NCBI GenBank assembly: GCA_024663395.1
Contig: JANFAH010000007.1
Span: 1,488,001 to 1,552,000, forward strand
DNA length: 64,000 bases
From: Pisolithus tinctorius
Lineage: Eukaryota > Basidiomycota > Agaricomycetes > Boletales > Pisolithaceae
Reading direction: 5' to 3'
The position numbers and the translations under genes are program-made. Position 1 is the stretch's first letter. Every line of letters starts with the position of its first letter. The notes under the pieces were generated by a model. It searched no databases. It was not told the DNA's origin and was given only the letters and a program-made list of their open reading frames with translations. Below, one piece after another: positions 10,751 through 23,759 of the stretch.

Positions 10751-11322
10751 TCAGAATTGCCTTGAAAGTTCGACAGCTCTGTTGACCATGGCAAACAACT
10801 CCGAGAGCTTCGCATGCAGACGATCTTCAAGAGACAAGGTCAGAGTCGACTGTTCAGTGGGAAGGCATGTTAGACGGGCGACTTGCCTCTTTCTACTTCG
10901 GCCTGCTGCAACTCGGTGATTTCTCGCTCCAAGTCATAATTATGAACGTTGCACTCGTGCACAAGGCGGGCGGACCACCAAGCATATTTCTTGAGTACAA
11001 GTTGGAAGAGCCGCTTGCGGAGCTCTGTAGCATTCTCGTCGACCTACCGCCCGCATACATGCGCTAACAATGTAATGTTACCTTTTCTGAAGGCTTCGTC
11101 TTTTCCCGCGAAGTCTTCAACAGTGCCGGCGATCGACGATATAAGTGTGTCAGTGGTCGAGGTCTGAGTGAGGACCTCTTCCAGAGTGGGTGCCGATGAC
11201 TGTGCCTTCGTCAGTTGTGAAGGGATATCAGTCGCCGGAGCAGTGGTGATGCAAATGTCATCACTAGCAGCTCTGTCATCGTCCGCTGTGGGGGGAGACG
11301 AGGTATACTCAGTAGTGTTCAT
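10751..11322 (-). CDS. Small uncharacterised helical protein
   Basis: Three exons (11322-11082, 11024-10897, 10849-10751) give 155 residues. I do not recognise the family. The first 70 residues are Thr/Ser/Asp-rich and probably disordered. The rest is highly charged and helical: ELRKRLFQLVLKK, then a heptad-like stretch around LEREITELQQAE and a last amphipathic helix ending at LSRQF. The second donor (GTAGAA) is weak, but the only in-frame acceptor restores a good helical reading frame, so I keep it. It sits between the Afi1 gene and coatomer alpha, all minus, with 222 bp to the first. Small coiled-coil kinetochore or exocyst-type subunits look like this, but that is only a comparison of shape. 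Confidence 0.6.
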
Positions 11323-11512
11323 GACAGAATGTACGTCGGGTCAGACTAGTTGCAGGTCACTGAAGACGCGTTTTATACCAACGCAGAGTCACATGACGCA
11401 TCATGCACACAAGGGAGTAGGTTGTAAAAATTGCCTGTAGTCATCGAAAAGCATCGCATTATTGTCGCTGACAAGAGAAGCTACCCTAGTCCAATCTAAA
11501 ACGTCCATTTCC

Positions 11513-14500
11513 TCATCGCGGGGCAGGCAGTCCAGTCGCCGCAGCGCCAATTTCAGTCAGCTCAATCAGTGGGTCCAGCTTGCCTTTGAGTTCTGGCAAG
11601 TATGCCGCATCGGTGTACGGACAGCGCAACGAGGGCGACTTCTTGTAGATGGGTGTGAATGTCGCTGCACAAATCTCAAATTCGGTAAATTCGTCATAGA
11701 GAACCTCGACAGCATTCCGCGGGTTACGATCGCCCGCCGCAATGCGCTGCCGTGCCTGGAACGATGTGATGTCAACTAGAAAAGCGCCATACATCAAAGA
11801 TACATACCTGGGCGACAATTTTCGGGTCAGGGTTGAGGTCCAAAAGACGCCTGGCAAATTTAGCAGCCGTTGCATGATTGTTGGCCTTGGCGAAGACACC
11901 GATGGCACTACGGAGAGCGATCTGCATATGCGCAGGTTGGAGCTGGCAATGTGTAAAGTACGCTGCAAGCTCGAGACCACGACGGACGCTATCCGGCTCT
12001 TCTTGCATCACGCGACGCCGCTCAAGCTCAATTGACGTCCCTAATAGGTATTCCCGAGCAGTTGTGACTGTATCCCGCCACTGAGAATGCATTAGCCAGA
12101 GTCAAGGAACGACGAAAGTAATTTACTGACCTCCTTTGCGTCCGCATCTGATGACACAGTCACCAAGAGCAATGCTTGAAGAACAGACCTGAATGTGGCT
12201 TGGGCGTCATGAAGCTTGTTGCCTGAGACGAAACGGAAGCCCTCGGTCAGCTCGGTACGAATTGTAGCGAGTGTCCGGACTGCTACAGGTAACACACGAC
12301 TGGCGGAACTTTCTGACGGATTGCGTCGCACGTGTAGTTGCACTGGTGGCATAGCAGCAATGGGGGTAAGGTAGACGTGGGAAGATCGGTAGGTCGACAG
12401 GAATAGAGGCTTGAGAGGTGCAAAATTCACGACTCCGAACTGACGGTTCAGCAGCTGCAACGCGTCAGGATGAAAACCACAATGCAATGCTCGAGTGGAG
12501 AGTCACATACCTGCATAGCAGTCTCGAAAGAACCGGCTGCAACATGATCCGCGGCAAATGGCGAATTGCGAACCCAAAGCTCAGTCTCACTCACGCCAAG
12601 TGTAGCTCCCGCACTAAGACCATCTTCCTCGTCGACAGCGTCTTCGAACTCGTCCTCCTGTTCTTCGGTTTCCGCAGTATCGGCGTCAAGCTCCCAGCCA
12701 CCTTCTTCGGGGTCGATGACGTCGTGGGTTTCTTCTTCCTTCGCCCAGTCGTCGAGAGCAGAAGATAGCGCACCGCCCGAAGCATCAGCGCCGTTGGCAC
12801 GGGGAATTTCGCCATCCATATCCAGATGCCCATTCGCAAGGGCTCTGTCCCAAAAGCTTTCTGCTCCAGAGATAAGAGGCCAATTGAGGTTCTGAGTAGA
12901 GTTAATAATTGGTGGGGGCTTGAGCGTCGATTGGCCGAAAGAAGGAACATCATCGACGTCGGCTTCCGTCAACCCTGCGGCTTCGAGAATATCCGCCGCC
13001 AGGTCTTCAAGCCCGTTCGTTTTTGCAGTAAGGTATGCCAAGGAGTCTGTTCTCGGTTCAGTACATTATCTTGCAAAAGAAACAAAAACATCTCACAAAG
13101 GCCGACATCACGTAGAACGGCAATACGGTTGTGAACGTCGCCCGCGTAGAGGGCGTTATGGAACCTAGACATCGGATCGCCTCGAGCATCGGCAATCTTC
13201 TGCATCTTGGACAATTTTTCTGTGCTGCCGACAGCCATGTACAAGAACGATAAACGATCGAAGTTTTTCGTTTGTTGAAAGGCTTTTTCAACGATCTGCC
13301 AGGGATCAGGCTCCCCATTGTGATGGAAGGAGCACCTCACAAACCTTGTGATTACCCTGTTTGAGTGCCTGTTGTGCTAGTCGATCCCAGCACTCAGGTC
13401 TGTCAATGCTTCTGGCGGTCTCCAGTGCGACGTCAAGGTTTCCACATTCGATAGCAAGGTCAAACCGAGTATTTTTGTCTTGAACGAAATGAAGCGCGAT
13501 CTGAGGGACAGTTGGTCAAAGTTGGCAGTGTTCATTCTCCAGAGGCCACGTACCTCGGGGAAGCCCTTCTGCTGCAGATATGCAATAATACTCTGCCCAA
13601 TAAGTGTCGACGTGCGAATGATGTGTAACATTTCCTCGTAATTGTTCCGCAATAACGCAAGCTTGAAGCGGTACTCGGTGGGGTCAAATGTGATGGTCCG
13701 CGGACGTGCGGAACGGTCCAAGCAATATGCAGTTTTGCCCTTGATGCGAGTCAGGTAAACAGGGTTGTCAAGTGTGCAAATAACACCCTGGTCCCTAGAA
13801 GTGAAGTAATGTCAACATGTGCGAATTCGGCACTGAGTGGATAGATATACCCTTGAGGGAGGCAGTATTTGATGTGGTTCAGAGTGGAATATATGAATAC
13901 TCCCGTGTCATCCCAAGCTCCGGACTTGATGCGGATGGTTTCATGAATCAAACTACTTTGAGCAAAGTTTTTGTTCGCGATAGTCACAGCTACAGAAACA
14001 TCAGTTTTGGTGTGATCTCCTATCAACCCTGGTACCCACTATGCTTGCTCATGAGCGCCACGAGCTGACCATCCGAGCTCCACGTAACATACTTCACTGG
14101 CGGGCTGTTCAGTTCCGCAATGACTTTTTCTTGTTGGAGGTCATACAGAACGACGGATGACGTAGAGCTCAGGATAAGGCATGCAGTTCCGCCATAGAAT
14201 ATCTCATTCGTTTGCACAGGAGGCTTGATTGTCTTCACCACGGAGTTGGACAAGTCGCGGACCTCAATCAACTACGTTGAGGTCTGGTCAGCAATGCTCA
14301 AAGCGGAAAACATCAGACGTACTTGGTTTGTTTTCTGTAGTACAGCAAACCTGTTCCTCGCCACAAAGATGGCACTTTGGGCAGCTCCGCGTTTGCCGTC
14401 AACAGAGGAATCCTTGACTTCACCATTCGTCTGAGTGGGAAGCGTAGCCAACTCGTATAAACCGTTGTCCGAGGATATAGTAACAACCACGGCTCGCTCC

Positions 14501-15869
14501 GCAGGGTTGTAGCTCAAGGTCCTTGGGGGCACATACGGACTACCAAATTTGCGAACGCTAAGTAGGCCAATATCCGATCCAGTGTTGAAATCGTAAGCTC
14601 GCACATATTTATCCCGAACGTAGAAGAGGGTATCAGCGTAAACAGAAAATGCGGGGCGTTCCCGTTCTAGCTTGAACACTATCAAGCCGCTGTCATGTCC
14701 TAGATACGGATGTCTCGTCAGTAGTCCGTACTTCCATCCATCTGGCATACCTGCTGCGAATAAGTTAAGGGTCGGATGTACTGCAAGGACCCAGAATCGG
14801 TCGTGTTCTCTTCGGAATGTCTGAATGGCAGTGCGTTTGGCCAGGTCCCAGACGCGAACGGTTTTGTCTTCTCCACAAGATACGATCAACTCATGCTTAG
14901 GATGAAAGAGGGCGTTTGACACGTTGTTGAAGTGACCTCTGCAAGAATCGACTTCCCAAGCCTTCGTTTCACTCATTCTCCAGATTTTAATCGTCCGGTC
15001 GTCAGCAGCAGAGACTATTAGGGGAAGCGATGGGTGGAACGACGCGAAATTGACCCCCCGATCATGACCTTCCAAGACGTACTTGACCGTCGAGAAAGTG
15101 TCGAAAGTCTCGAAATTGCTAGGCCCGCTGCCAGGAGTGTTTTTGCGTAATCCTGATATGTCCCATACGCGTACAGTTTGATCCATCGATGTTGACACGA
15201 TGAGGTCTTCTTTCGGATGGAACTGAGCAGACATCACATAATGTGAGTGACCTGTAAGAATGGCAATACAGTTGCGCGATGTACTGTTCCATATACGAAT
15301 TGTTTGATCATCGGATGCAGACAACTAAAGCCCGAGCCAATATTGCATCAGCAAAGACAATGATGCTTCTCTTTGGGGACTCACGATCCATGGCATTTCG
15401 TGGTGAAACTGGACGGTTCGAACGTAGTCTAGATGTCCATGAAGGGTAAAGAGGCATCGTCGATTCTGAGGGCGGAGGTCTGCAACAAGTGAGATTCACT
15501 TGACACGAAAATTCATTTCGTTTACTTACCCCAGACTCTAATCTTGTAATCATCACCACCAGTTACTAGCAGGGCCCTTGTTGGGTGGATGGCGACGCCT
15601 CGCACGGGACCTAGGACACTCGAACATCAGAATTAAGGTGAAATTACTGACGTAGTTAACGACCTTCGTGCTCTTCGAACCTGTCCACTAAAACACCCAT
15701 GCGATAATTCCACAGTTGCACACTACCATTGTGAAGCGCAGCAGCGAGAAGTGGTTGGGTTGGATGAAATGCGAGTCCTGCAAGGATTTACTTCGTACGA
15801 AACCAAGATGCCAGTTATCGTCCACGAACCTTTGACGCGATTGCTCTTGGACTCGAATTTTGTGAGCAT
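11513..15869 (-). CDS. COP1: Coatomer subunit alpha (alpha-COP)
   Basis: Fourteen exons: 15869-15830, 15777-15664, 15610-15530, 15479-15385, 15324-14323, 14271-14040, 13989-13851, 13794-13554, 13500-13345, 13295-13097, 13046-12511, 12454-12131, 12080-11808, 11755-11513. All phases match and the product is 1224 residues, the family's standard length. The start [19 protein letters not shown] is the canonical one. Residues 1 to about 330 form the first WD40 propeller, which binds KKxx/KxKxx retrieval signals on cargo; a second propeller and an alpha-solenoid follow. An acidic linker (around 12620-12720) precedes the C-terminal domain that pairs with epsilon-COP. Alpha-COP is part of the COPI outer coat for Golgi-to-ER retrieval. 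It shares a 325-bp divergent region with the XPG-family gene. Confidence 0.97.
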
Positions 15870-16194
15870 AACCGACATTGCGAGGAATTTCGAAGGCCAG
15901 GACCGCGATTGTAGTAGTCTTTATATCACCAAGAATTGGCCAGCGCCGTCAGTCCGCTTCGTTCGCGCAGGTATTGGCCTACAACGGCTCGCTCGCTCAG
16001 CAGCAAATCGCACTGGGTAGACTAACACGACGTGGCTGAGCGGAGCTGGAAAAAGCCAAAAAAGGAAAGATATTCTAGTGGTGTAACATCGACGTCGACT
16101 GTAGAGGTGTCGAAGGACAGCGCATGGAGCGCATCTAGAAATTACAATCCAACAGGTTGAATTATAGACTGCTACTGGCTGAGAATCAGAGCGC
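15870..16194. promoter_or_regulatory. Divergent promoter region of alpha-COP and the XPG-like nuclease
   Basis: 325 bp separate the start codons of two genes on opposite strands, so both promoters and 5' UTRs lie here. No TATA box or repeated element stands out. The role is deduced from gene arrangement only. Confidence 0.5.
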
Positions 16195-18150
16195 ATGGGC
16201 GTACTGGGTCTCATACCATTCCTGCTGAAGACATGGTAAAGTTCTGAATTCCGACCTTTGACGTAACAGTCTTATTCACAAATTTGTACAATGGATGCGC
16301 AGTCCGCAGGTCGTCAGGACGCTCCCCGACCGCCTCAGATCTCTGCGTGGTAGGACAATCGCTATGTGAGTTCGCAGCCGTCAATCATGTCACGCGTGTT
16401 TCATATAAACCCTCCGATAGCGATGGTACTCTCATCACACAAAGGCTGCATTTTGCGCCCATGCCTCACCATCACAGGCACGTGTTGGGATGGCATCGTA
16501 TTGTCACTGAACTTAAGGACTTTGATGTGAATCCCATCTGTGTTTTTGATGGACAAGAACGCAGCGCAGCAAAAGCGCGGGAGGCGAGTCTTGTGCACGG
16601 GGACCCCGAAGGGAATTTAAACTATATCATCACAGGTGGAAAGGCGCAAGGAAATACAACGTATGGAGAGAACCCGTGGTCTTATCGAGGCTGCCAGGCT
16701 TCATAGACTGCAACAGCTGATGCGGCTTCTGCCACATTACCGTTCCCTGCGTGCCAGTGACCGTCAACGTATTACCGAGACCCTCGCGAAAGTGGCGGTC
16801 ACACGGCCGCCGGGCGCTCATCCTATGCAGGGGTCACAACGTTGTGATAGTACAACGTCCACAACTGTGGATGGCACGCTCGCGTCATGGAGTACGACCC
16901 CACCTCTTTCCCACCCACATTTCTGCGAATATGGAAGTTTTACGGAGGAAGATCTTGAGGACGTTATGCAAGCTACCAATGGAGAGCCCCTCGGTGTTAC
17001 GGATCACCATGAGGCATCAGCAGTCTGGTCAAATGAGGCGGAACAAGAGATGAATGTGCTTCCCTCCAGTCAATACGCTCGATTTAATGCCCTTCCATAC
17101 GACCCTGACACTGCGCCGCATACCGTCAATTGGGCGGACGCTGGGGAGCATGCGGCCCGGCGTTGGCCACTAGATGCTCTCGCCGTCTACACCGAGCCAT
17201 GCCTGCAGCCAGGAGATATCCAAGTTGCACTGTCAACCCTGTATGACGAGTATCAACAAGGCCTAGACCAACTGACATCCATGCCGTCGTCGTCTTCAAG
17301 TGTGTCGGTGACATCCGACCTTGCTCCTGACGCGCCTGAGGCGGGGATCGAATACGCCATGTCTAAGTCACAATTACAGATGACCATAGATGAGGGTCAA
17401 GTATGGGAAGCCTTTGCGACATCTCCATTACCGACAGAGCTAGAAGCAATCCTCATGTCTCTGGCAAGGAAAAGTGGCGCCATCTCTTACTCCTACCACC
17501 GCCGTACCAATCTTCCCTCGTCAGAAACATATAAGGAATGCAAGGAAGTGTTGCGTGTTATGGGTGTGCCCTGCATTGACACTACCGGTCCGTTTGAAGC
17601 CGAGGCTCTGGCATCATCATTGGTCATGCATGGTCATGCGGACGTCGTAGCCAGCGAAGACACGGATGTACTTGTCTATGGCGCCCCCCTTCTACGTAAC
17701 ATTGCCAATCGAGACAGCCCTCTCGTCATCGTCTCTGGGTCGGATGTGTACAATTCGCTCGAGTTAGATCGCTCCCAGTTCATAGATTTCGTTCTCCTCC
17801 TCGGCACGGATTTCTCTCAACGCATCAAAAATGTTGGTCCCCAACGTGCGCTCAAGTTTATTAAAGAGTACGGGACCATTGAACGCGTCATTGAGAACGA
17901 AATCAAATACCCTCCGCGGATACCTGCCGCCGCTTATCTCGCACAAGTCGAAGTTGCCCGCACGGTCTTCAAGACTCTCCCCCCCGTTCCCGCGACTGAC
18001 CTTCTGCAACCGTTACCAGAAGATCCAGCGGCCGTCTCTCACATTATACAAAAATGTGGACTCCACCGGGCCCTTCATGAGCACTGGGACCATGAGGCTG
18101 CATTGACTGGGAATTACTTTAACGATAACCCGTCTGCTAGCTTCGCCTAG
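16195..18150 (+). CDS. XPG/Rad2-family structure-specific nuclease
   Basis: Four exons (16195-16235, 16303-16365, 16421-16583, 16636-18150), 593 residues. The N-terminus MGVLGLIPFLLKT is the XPG-N signature; the next block has IDGTLITQRLHFAP and ICVFDGQ, carrying the first metal-binding aspartates. XPG-I lies around residues 400-450 (FEAEALASSL, then ASEDTDVLVYG). A helix-hairpin-helix follows (LLLGTDFSQRIKNVGPQRALKFI). A poorly conserved 300-residue insert separates N and I regions, as in the larger members of the family rather than FEN1. I cannot assign it to Rad2, Exo1 or a mitochondrial branch: it lacks a PCNA motif that I can see and looks like a fungal-specific paralogue. Intron 3 begins with GC (donor GCGAGT at 16584); the only alternative GT donor throws the reading into an early stop at 16706. 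Confidence 0.87.
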
Positions 18151-18452
18151 GTTGTCCGTGCAGTATTAGCGCTGCATCCCCTTTGCCCACTGATCAGTTA
18201 AGGCGCCATGCTCACCGCAAAATCTCCTAGACCTATCGCACGCAACCACGAACCGTAGAAGCTCTCATAGAAGATTTACATCATTCCGTAGTGTATACAA
18301 CCCGGAGGACGTATAATAGATATTGTACATGTCATGTCTAGATAAAATGGCCACAAGATGACCTTTAACCGAAGATAGATGACTATACCCAGAATAAATA
18401 AGTGCCCCCAAGCTTTGTGTTCTACACACTACGCCATATATACTTATCCTCA
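18151..18452. other. Short convergent intergenic region
   Basis: About 300 bp between the 3' ends of the XPG-like gene (plus) and the LIM gene (minus). It is A/T-richer than the coding DNA and should hold both 3' UTRs and polyadenylation sites. Nothing else is visible. Confidence 0.5.
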
Positions 18453-21400
18453 TCACACCTCATTTCTAAGCATCAAGCTGAAGCATGGTTCGCAGAACGG
18501 TTTATTATCCCGGAGGAAGAATGTAGGATCTTCGAACGGCTTCTCGCAACTCTGCATATCGTTTGAGCTCCTCTATATGATGGAGAGAAGATAGCACTTA
18601 CTGCGCAAACGAAGCACTCCCAGCACCATTTCCCGTCGAGAGCCTCAACGGCACGCATACCATCCCTGATGCTACGTTTACATGACTTGCACTTTGGCAT
18701 GCGAAGCCTTACGTGGCACACCTCGCAGTAAGGGTATCCTTTGTACACGGTAAAGGAGACGTTGTCGTCTTCAAAGTCGCCATCTCCGCTGACGTTCAGC
18801 TCTCCGGAGCGGGACGTTGTCCCAGAAGGCGCGAGAAAAGGATCGCCGCACTCAGAGCAAAAGAAATGTTGTTCGTGGTAAGTTCGCTTTCCGAGTGCGG
18901 GGTCGTCAAGGGTAATAAATCGTTCGTCGACGATAGCGGTCTTGCAATGGAAGCATCGCGGTGCAAATGTCTGACCAGAACGTCATTAGGTAGGGTGAAG
19001 TAATAGAGAGAGATTCGAACCTCATGGTAGTCAAGGTGACAATAGGGTTTTCCTTCGTGTTCGAACGAGGAGACGTGCTCCAGCAGCTCATTGCAAATCG
19101 TGCACCGGAAACATCCAGGATGCCATCGTATTCCCATAGCGCTCACGATTCGTCCTACGATAGATCCTTTACAGCCGCCACAGAACAAACCACCTGAACG
19201 TAATGGAACTGGGGGCAGAGTGCGTTTCGGGGGTACAGTTTCTTGCACTTTAGTGTGCCTGGTTCCATGCTGTCTCGGTGGCTGGGAATCTGATGGCTGG
19301 ACACTGATTGTTGGGATAGTGGCCTCGGGTGTTGGATCAGTTAAAACGATTGCAGGGGGCGAAACCGAGATCGAGGGAGGATCTGGGGAGGATACGGATA
19401 TGCTTGGTGCATCAGAAGAGGCGATGACCGGACGAGACGTAACACCGTTACTCTGGTGGTCAGATATAGATATACTGGGAATATCCGTGGGACGGAAGTG
19501 ATCACAACCTCCGTTGGGTGATTCCACTCTAGAACTCTTTGATGGTGTCCACTGTCGATGCGGAGGAGAGCCGGAAATCTGGACTGATGGCAGAGCTTTT
19601 GGCGCAGAACGTGCAGGTGACGGTGATCTCCGGAGAGACGGGGGAGGGGCATCGTCCAGATCAACAAGCTCCCGCTGCTTCCCTCGTTGTCTTTCGCTCA
19701 GTGGTCGGAACCCGGGGACGTAGGCATCCATCGGTGTACTTTGCCTGGGCGAAGGATTTTCAACGGCGGCTGGGCGGGAAAGAGCCACACGTCCACTATT
19801 CGTGGCATCCGTATTTTTGGATACATCACGGAAATGGGTTTCATTCTGTGTCACAGAAGCGCGCTGAAGGGCAGATGTACCGGTGTACCGGTTTGAGTTC
19901 GGCAACTGACGCGTTTGGTCTGCGGGACCATGCTCCTCCGCGAGACCTAATGCAGCGAGGCGAAAAGTCAACGATTGGCCAGTACTACCGCGGTCATTGG
20001 TAAACTTCGAGGTGTCATCAAAAGTCTGGGTATGCGAGCCGGTCCAAGGAACAGAGGATGGTGCGTGTGGCAGCGTTGCAGATCGCATCGGACGCGCGCG
20101 CTGCGAAGTGACGCCATTGGTCGCTACGATATCTCCCCCTTCTCGACGACGGTCATCAGGAATATTCTCATGGTTCGCAATGACTGTTCGACTGCGTTGG
20201 GGTAAATCACGAATACCATACTGAGGAGAGGGAGTGTCCCTATCATCTTCTAGGTCTGCAAATACTATGGGATCCTCTTCATCGAAGTCCGGGTGCGAGA
20301 AACATTCGTTTTGGTCGCTTTTAGATGAGGCAGGGGCATGCGAATGAGTGGAACGCGTGACGTGATTCTGCGCTAGGCCTACACCACCAGAGAAAGCACT
20401 TGACTTTGGCGGCGGCAGAGGTGGGCGAGAAGGTGATGTCTGTACCGACTCAGCGTCCTTGTCCATAGTATCAGGTAAATCACCACGCTGAACTATGTCT
20501 ATCTTCGGTACCGGCTGGCCGGAAACGGTGCTCCTTCTTCCCATAGCAGGCAGAATATTTCCCGCGAGAGAAGGCGAGGTTTGAAGTTCGCGCTTCCAAA
20601 GCGGCACAAATTTCGTTGGGGAAGAGGGGCCTTCCATTTTGCTATTACCTGTGATACCACGGGTAGCTGCTTGCGCCGATGGGGACGGTAACGGTTTGCG
20701 GTCTGATTGTTCACCGGAGACCGGTACATTATGCCCCGCGGGCACTGAAGGAAGAGCAGACGAGGAAGGTAGGAATTTCTCCTGAATTGAAGCCTTGACC
20801 GGGCTTGTTGGGCGAAAACGCAAATCTAAAGAAGTATGCTTAACGGAGCGTATCTGAGGGGTTGGCAAGGGTCGTCTACTGCCATTTGACGACGTTGTGG
20901 AAGATGGCGAAGACAACGTCGATGGGGCGTCGATTGATGCCAGGGATGCGGTATGCGTCAGAATAGCAGGCCTTGAAGGCGCTGGCGCTTGGATCTGTGG
21001 TGTGTGACGAGAGGGAGGTGGTAAAGATTCTGGACGAGGCTTTGGGGTGGGTAGAGGACGTCGATGGCAATTTGGAGGACTTGCAGGAGTGGCAGGCTGG
21101 GGGAAATTCTGCTGTCTTGGAGACGAATAAGAGACAGGGGAATAAAAGGAGGATGGTGGAGGTGGGGGAACCCCTGCTGCATGACGCGGAATCTGAGAGA
21201 CGACACCAGACAATGACGGCGTACCCGTACTGGGCACGGAGTAATAGCCAGTCTGCACAACAGATGAAGTAGGTGTCTGGCGAAAAGGTTGTGATTGCGG
21301 AACATGCTCCACAGCTCGATGAGAGAAAGGAGCACGCGGCAGAACCTGCTGGTTAGTGTATTGAAATCCAGAGGGTTGCGGAGTCGAACGCTGAAACCAG

Positions 21401-21534
21401 CGTGGGTTATACGACTGTGATGGAACGGGGTAGCCTGTTATCGGGCTAGTCATGCCTGATCCCGAAGGGTAAGTGTTCTGTTGGAGAGCATGGGCCTGAG
21501 ATTGGTTTGACGGTTGGAGCTGATTATAAGACAT
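18453..21534 (-). CDS. Three-LIM-domain protein, paxillin/Pxl1-like
   Basis: Three exons (21534-19021, 18970-18602, 18551-18453) encode 993 residues. Roughly the first 780 residues are Pro/Ser-rich and probably disordered, with many poly-proline and SxxSP stretches suited to SH3 binding and phosphorylation. LIM1 is at about 785-838 (CGGC...HPGCFRC..C...C..DYH), and exon 2 begins with LIM2 (APRCFHCKTAI ... YHEQHFFCSECGDPF). LIM3 spans exons 2-3 (MPKCKSCKRSI ... CWECFVC, CEKPF, CEPCF) and closes the protein. A disordered N-terminus with C-terminal LIMs is the plan of fungal paxillin-like proteins acting in the actomyosin ring and at sites of polarised growth. LIM2 contains an acidic insert of about 25 residues between its zinc knuckles. 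The octamer TCACGTGA lies 152-159 bp upstream of the start. Confidence 0.88.
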
Positions 21535-23759
21535 TTAGCACAGGTTCGCCTGGTTAAACCTCGTCCAGAATTCGTGAATGCAGTGGCCGCTCGTTCAGTA
21601 GTCCCGACGCACGCTCGGCAAGAGGCTAAAGCATAAGCTGAAACTGCCATCACCGAAACAACTTTCGGCGTCCCTGGATGTGCCATCACGTGACCACATG
21701 ATGAAGGCAGTGCTCGACTGGCCAGCCTATGAGTCAGACCCCACTTAGACTGGGAGGAATTCGTGCTGAGGTGATGTTCTGCAGGGGCCTGGGCACACGC
21801 TCAGCGCGTTGATTGCAACCTGCAGCAGAAGTGCGCCCGTTAATCTTGGCGGGCTGTGGAAAAGGTACCGAACACACCACCAACTGCAAAACAGTCGGCC
21901 TTGTATCAAACTCATCTCTGGACCGTTTGTACTCCGGGGAGCATGCCGTCTCTGGCTGGATCCCAGTTTTGTAAGTATTTCAATCAGCATTGCGTACCGG
22001 ACTCACGGTCCTGCCGACTATTGACTCCAGCGGGGAATCAGTAGTGTAATAGGGAAGTGGACAACTTTATCATTGCTGGCTGTTGTTCCCTCAGCCTCCT
22101 TAGAGGCGCGTGCCTACCTATTTCCCCTCTGACATCAGCCTTATCATCAAGACGGAATGGCGGTGAGTGGTTACTGAAGGTAATTCTTAGTCACTCAAAC
22201 GACGAATCGTTACAATTCCCCAGACTACTCTGAGAAAAAAAATCCACTCAATCCCTGTTTGCAATCCGAAGCAGGGCGAGGATGCTTAAATAAATTCAAT
22301 CCGCTACTTAATTCCTGTCTCCGAACCGCTCTGCACCAAGGCTGCGTGAACTAGTCTCTCCCTTTTCTCTCACACAGACTTATCGCGGACTCGCATACTC
22401 AACACTTTGGACTAAAGCATAGCTCCTGGCCTTCAAACCTTCGGGCACGTTCTCACCCTGAGGACGGCTTGGTGTCGAACGTCCATGTACTTCTGCCGAA
22501 TAGGGGAGTCGACTCTTCTGGTCAACATTCATAAAAAGGTTACCAAACAAGTAGGCGTGAAGCAATGGATTCACGCAATAAAGAACACCGTGCTTCTTCG
22601 AATCCAGGATGGTAATGTTGTCGATTAAACAGTGTGCATTTCATGGGTTAATGCGCTGATATGAATTAACCTTCAAGGATTATGGCATCCCAGCATGAAA
22701 TTGACGCCACGGGACGCAGGCTCACAGGCATCCCCAAACCTGACCCATAACAACACCGTATGCAGCAATCAATAAATTTCCATGGTGTCTGGACTGCCAG
22801 GAGATAACTGACTCGACGGCCATAAGCAACATGCCTCGTCCGGGGCCAAGGCGGCAGGACATGCCCCATTGCACCCTCTTTTGAATAGCCATGCCATCTT
22901 ACACATGTCGTTGCACTGCCAATGCCGTACAGTTGCAATGCAGGGAGGACTTCAGCGTGTCTACATACAGTATTGCAGCATAGTCGACGTGTTTGTTTAT
23001 ACTGCCCAAATTCTCCGCCGCGCAGCATCCCACCCTACCGGGATAGCCCCAGAGGCACGCCTAAGACTCTGGTCACTGTCAATTCGTTTCAGCGTTAACT
23101 CTTATCCCCCAAGAGTCTCCCTGCAGTTTGTGCGGCAAGAAATGATATTCATGAACGAAATTGTAACTAGGTGCCGTCCGGTTGAAAGGACGTAGTCCTC
23201 GGTCCTTGTCTCCGTAGGGTGGCGAGTCAACTGTTGCTGCACGTCTTTGCCGTCGGGTTAAGAGGTACCTTACAAGGAACTGGGTGCAAGCCCAAAAACT
23301 GCGAAGTTCCACCAGTCTTCGCCCTTTTTGTTGTGGCTAAGTCCTCGTCCTGAAACATCATGCATGCGGTACGATGAATCCCTAGTACCAAAAGAAGTTT
23401 TCACCCAAATAGCAGAGGGGATCATAATTGACGTCTTAGAGCATCATCCAGAGTACGAAGACATGGTTGTGATTTTACAATGCGACAGGCAGATGTAGTC
23501 TCGTAATCGCATGAACACCATAAAGCAGTCAAGTAACACAGCAAAAAGATGGTCAGAGAATCAGTGGGAAGACTTCTGTTCATACAACCAAAACAGACCA
23601 CATCAAACGGAGAGAAAAGTGGCTCCAGGAAGATCTTGCTCCCCACACAGTTTTTCAGATTTCTGGCCCACTGATTCTCCATGTGATTGTCCATTCGATA
23701 GACTCCCGTCAGCGACTCCACAGTAACTCGTGCACACCATGCCCCACTAGATGAGCACT
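21535..23759. other. Gene-poor 2.2-kb region
   Basis: The longest region without a recognisable gene. It lies between the LIM gene start (21534) and the NAC beta stop (23760). I checked all ORFs: they are short, mostly lack ATG starts, and carry no motif; codon use looks random. I found no long direct or inverted repeat, tRNA or other RNA signature. Apart from the E-box at 21686-21693 near its left end I can support nothing here. It may contain a decayed gene or an unknown non-coding transcript. Confidence 0.4.
21686..21693. promoter_or_regulatory. E-box octamer TCACGTGA upstream of the LIM gene
   Basis: A palindromic octamer with CACGTG core, about 155 bp upstream of the LIM gene start (21534, minus). 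The same octamer occurs at 1379-1386 and 33437-33444, also upstream of genes. Binding by a Cbf1/bHLH-type factor is inferred. Confidence 0.35.

Noticed and set aside
22666..23312. Several overlapping ORFs in the gene-poor 21.5-23.8 kb region
   Set aside because: No ATG-anchored conserved block, no splice pattern and no motif; treated as non-coding.
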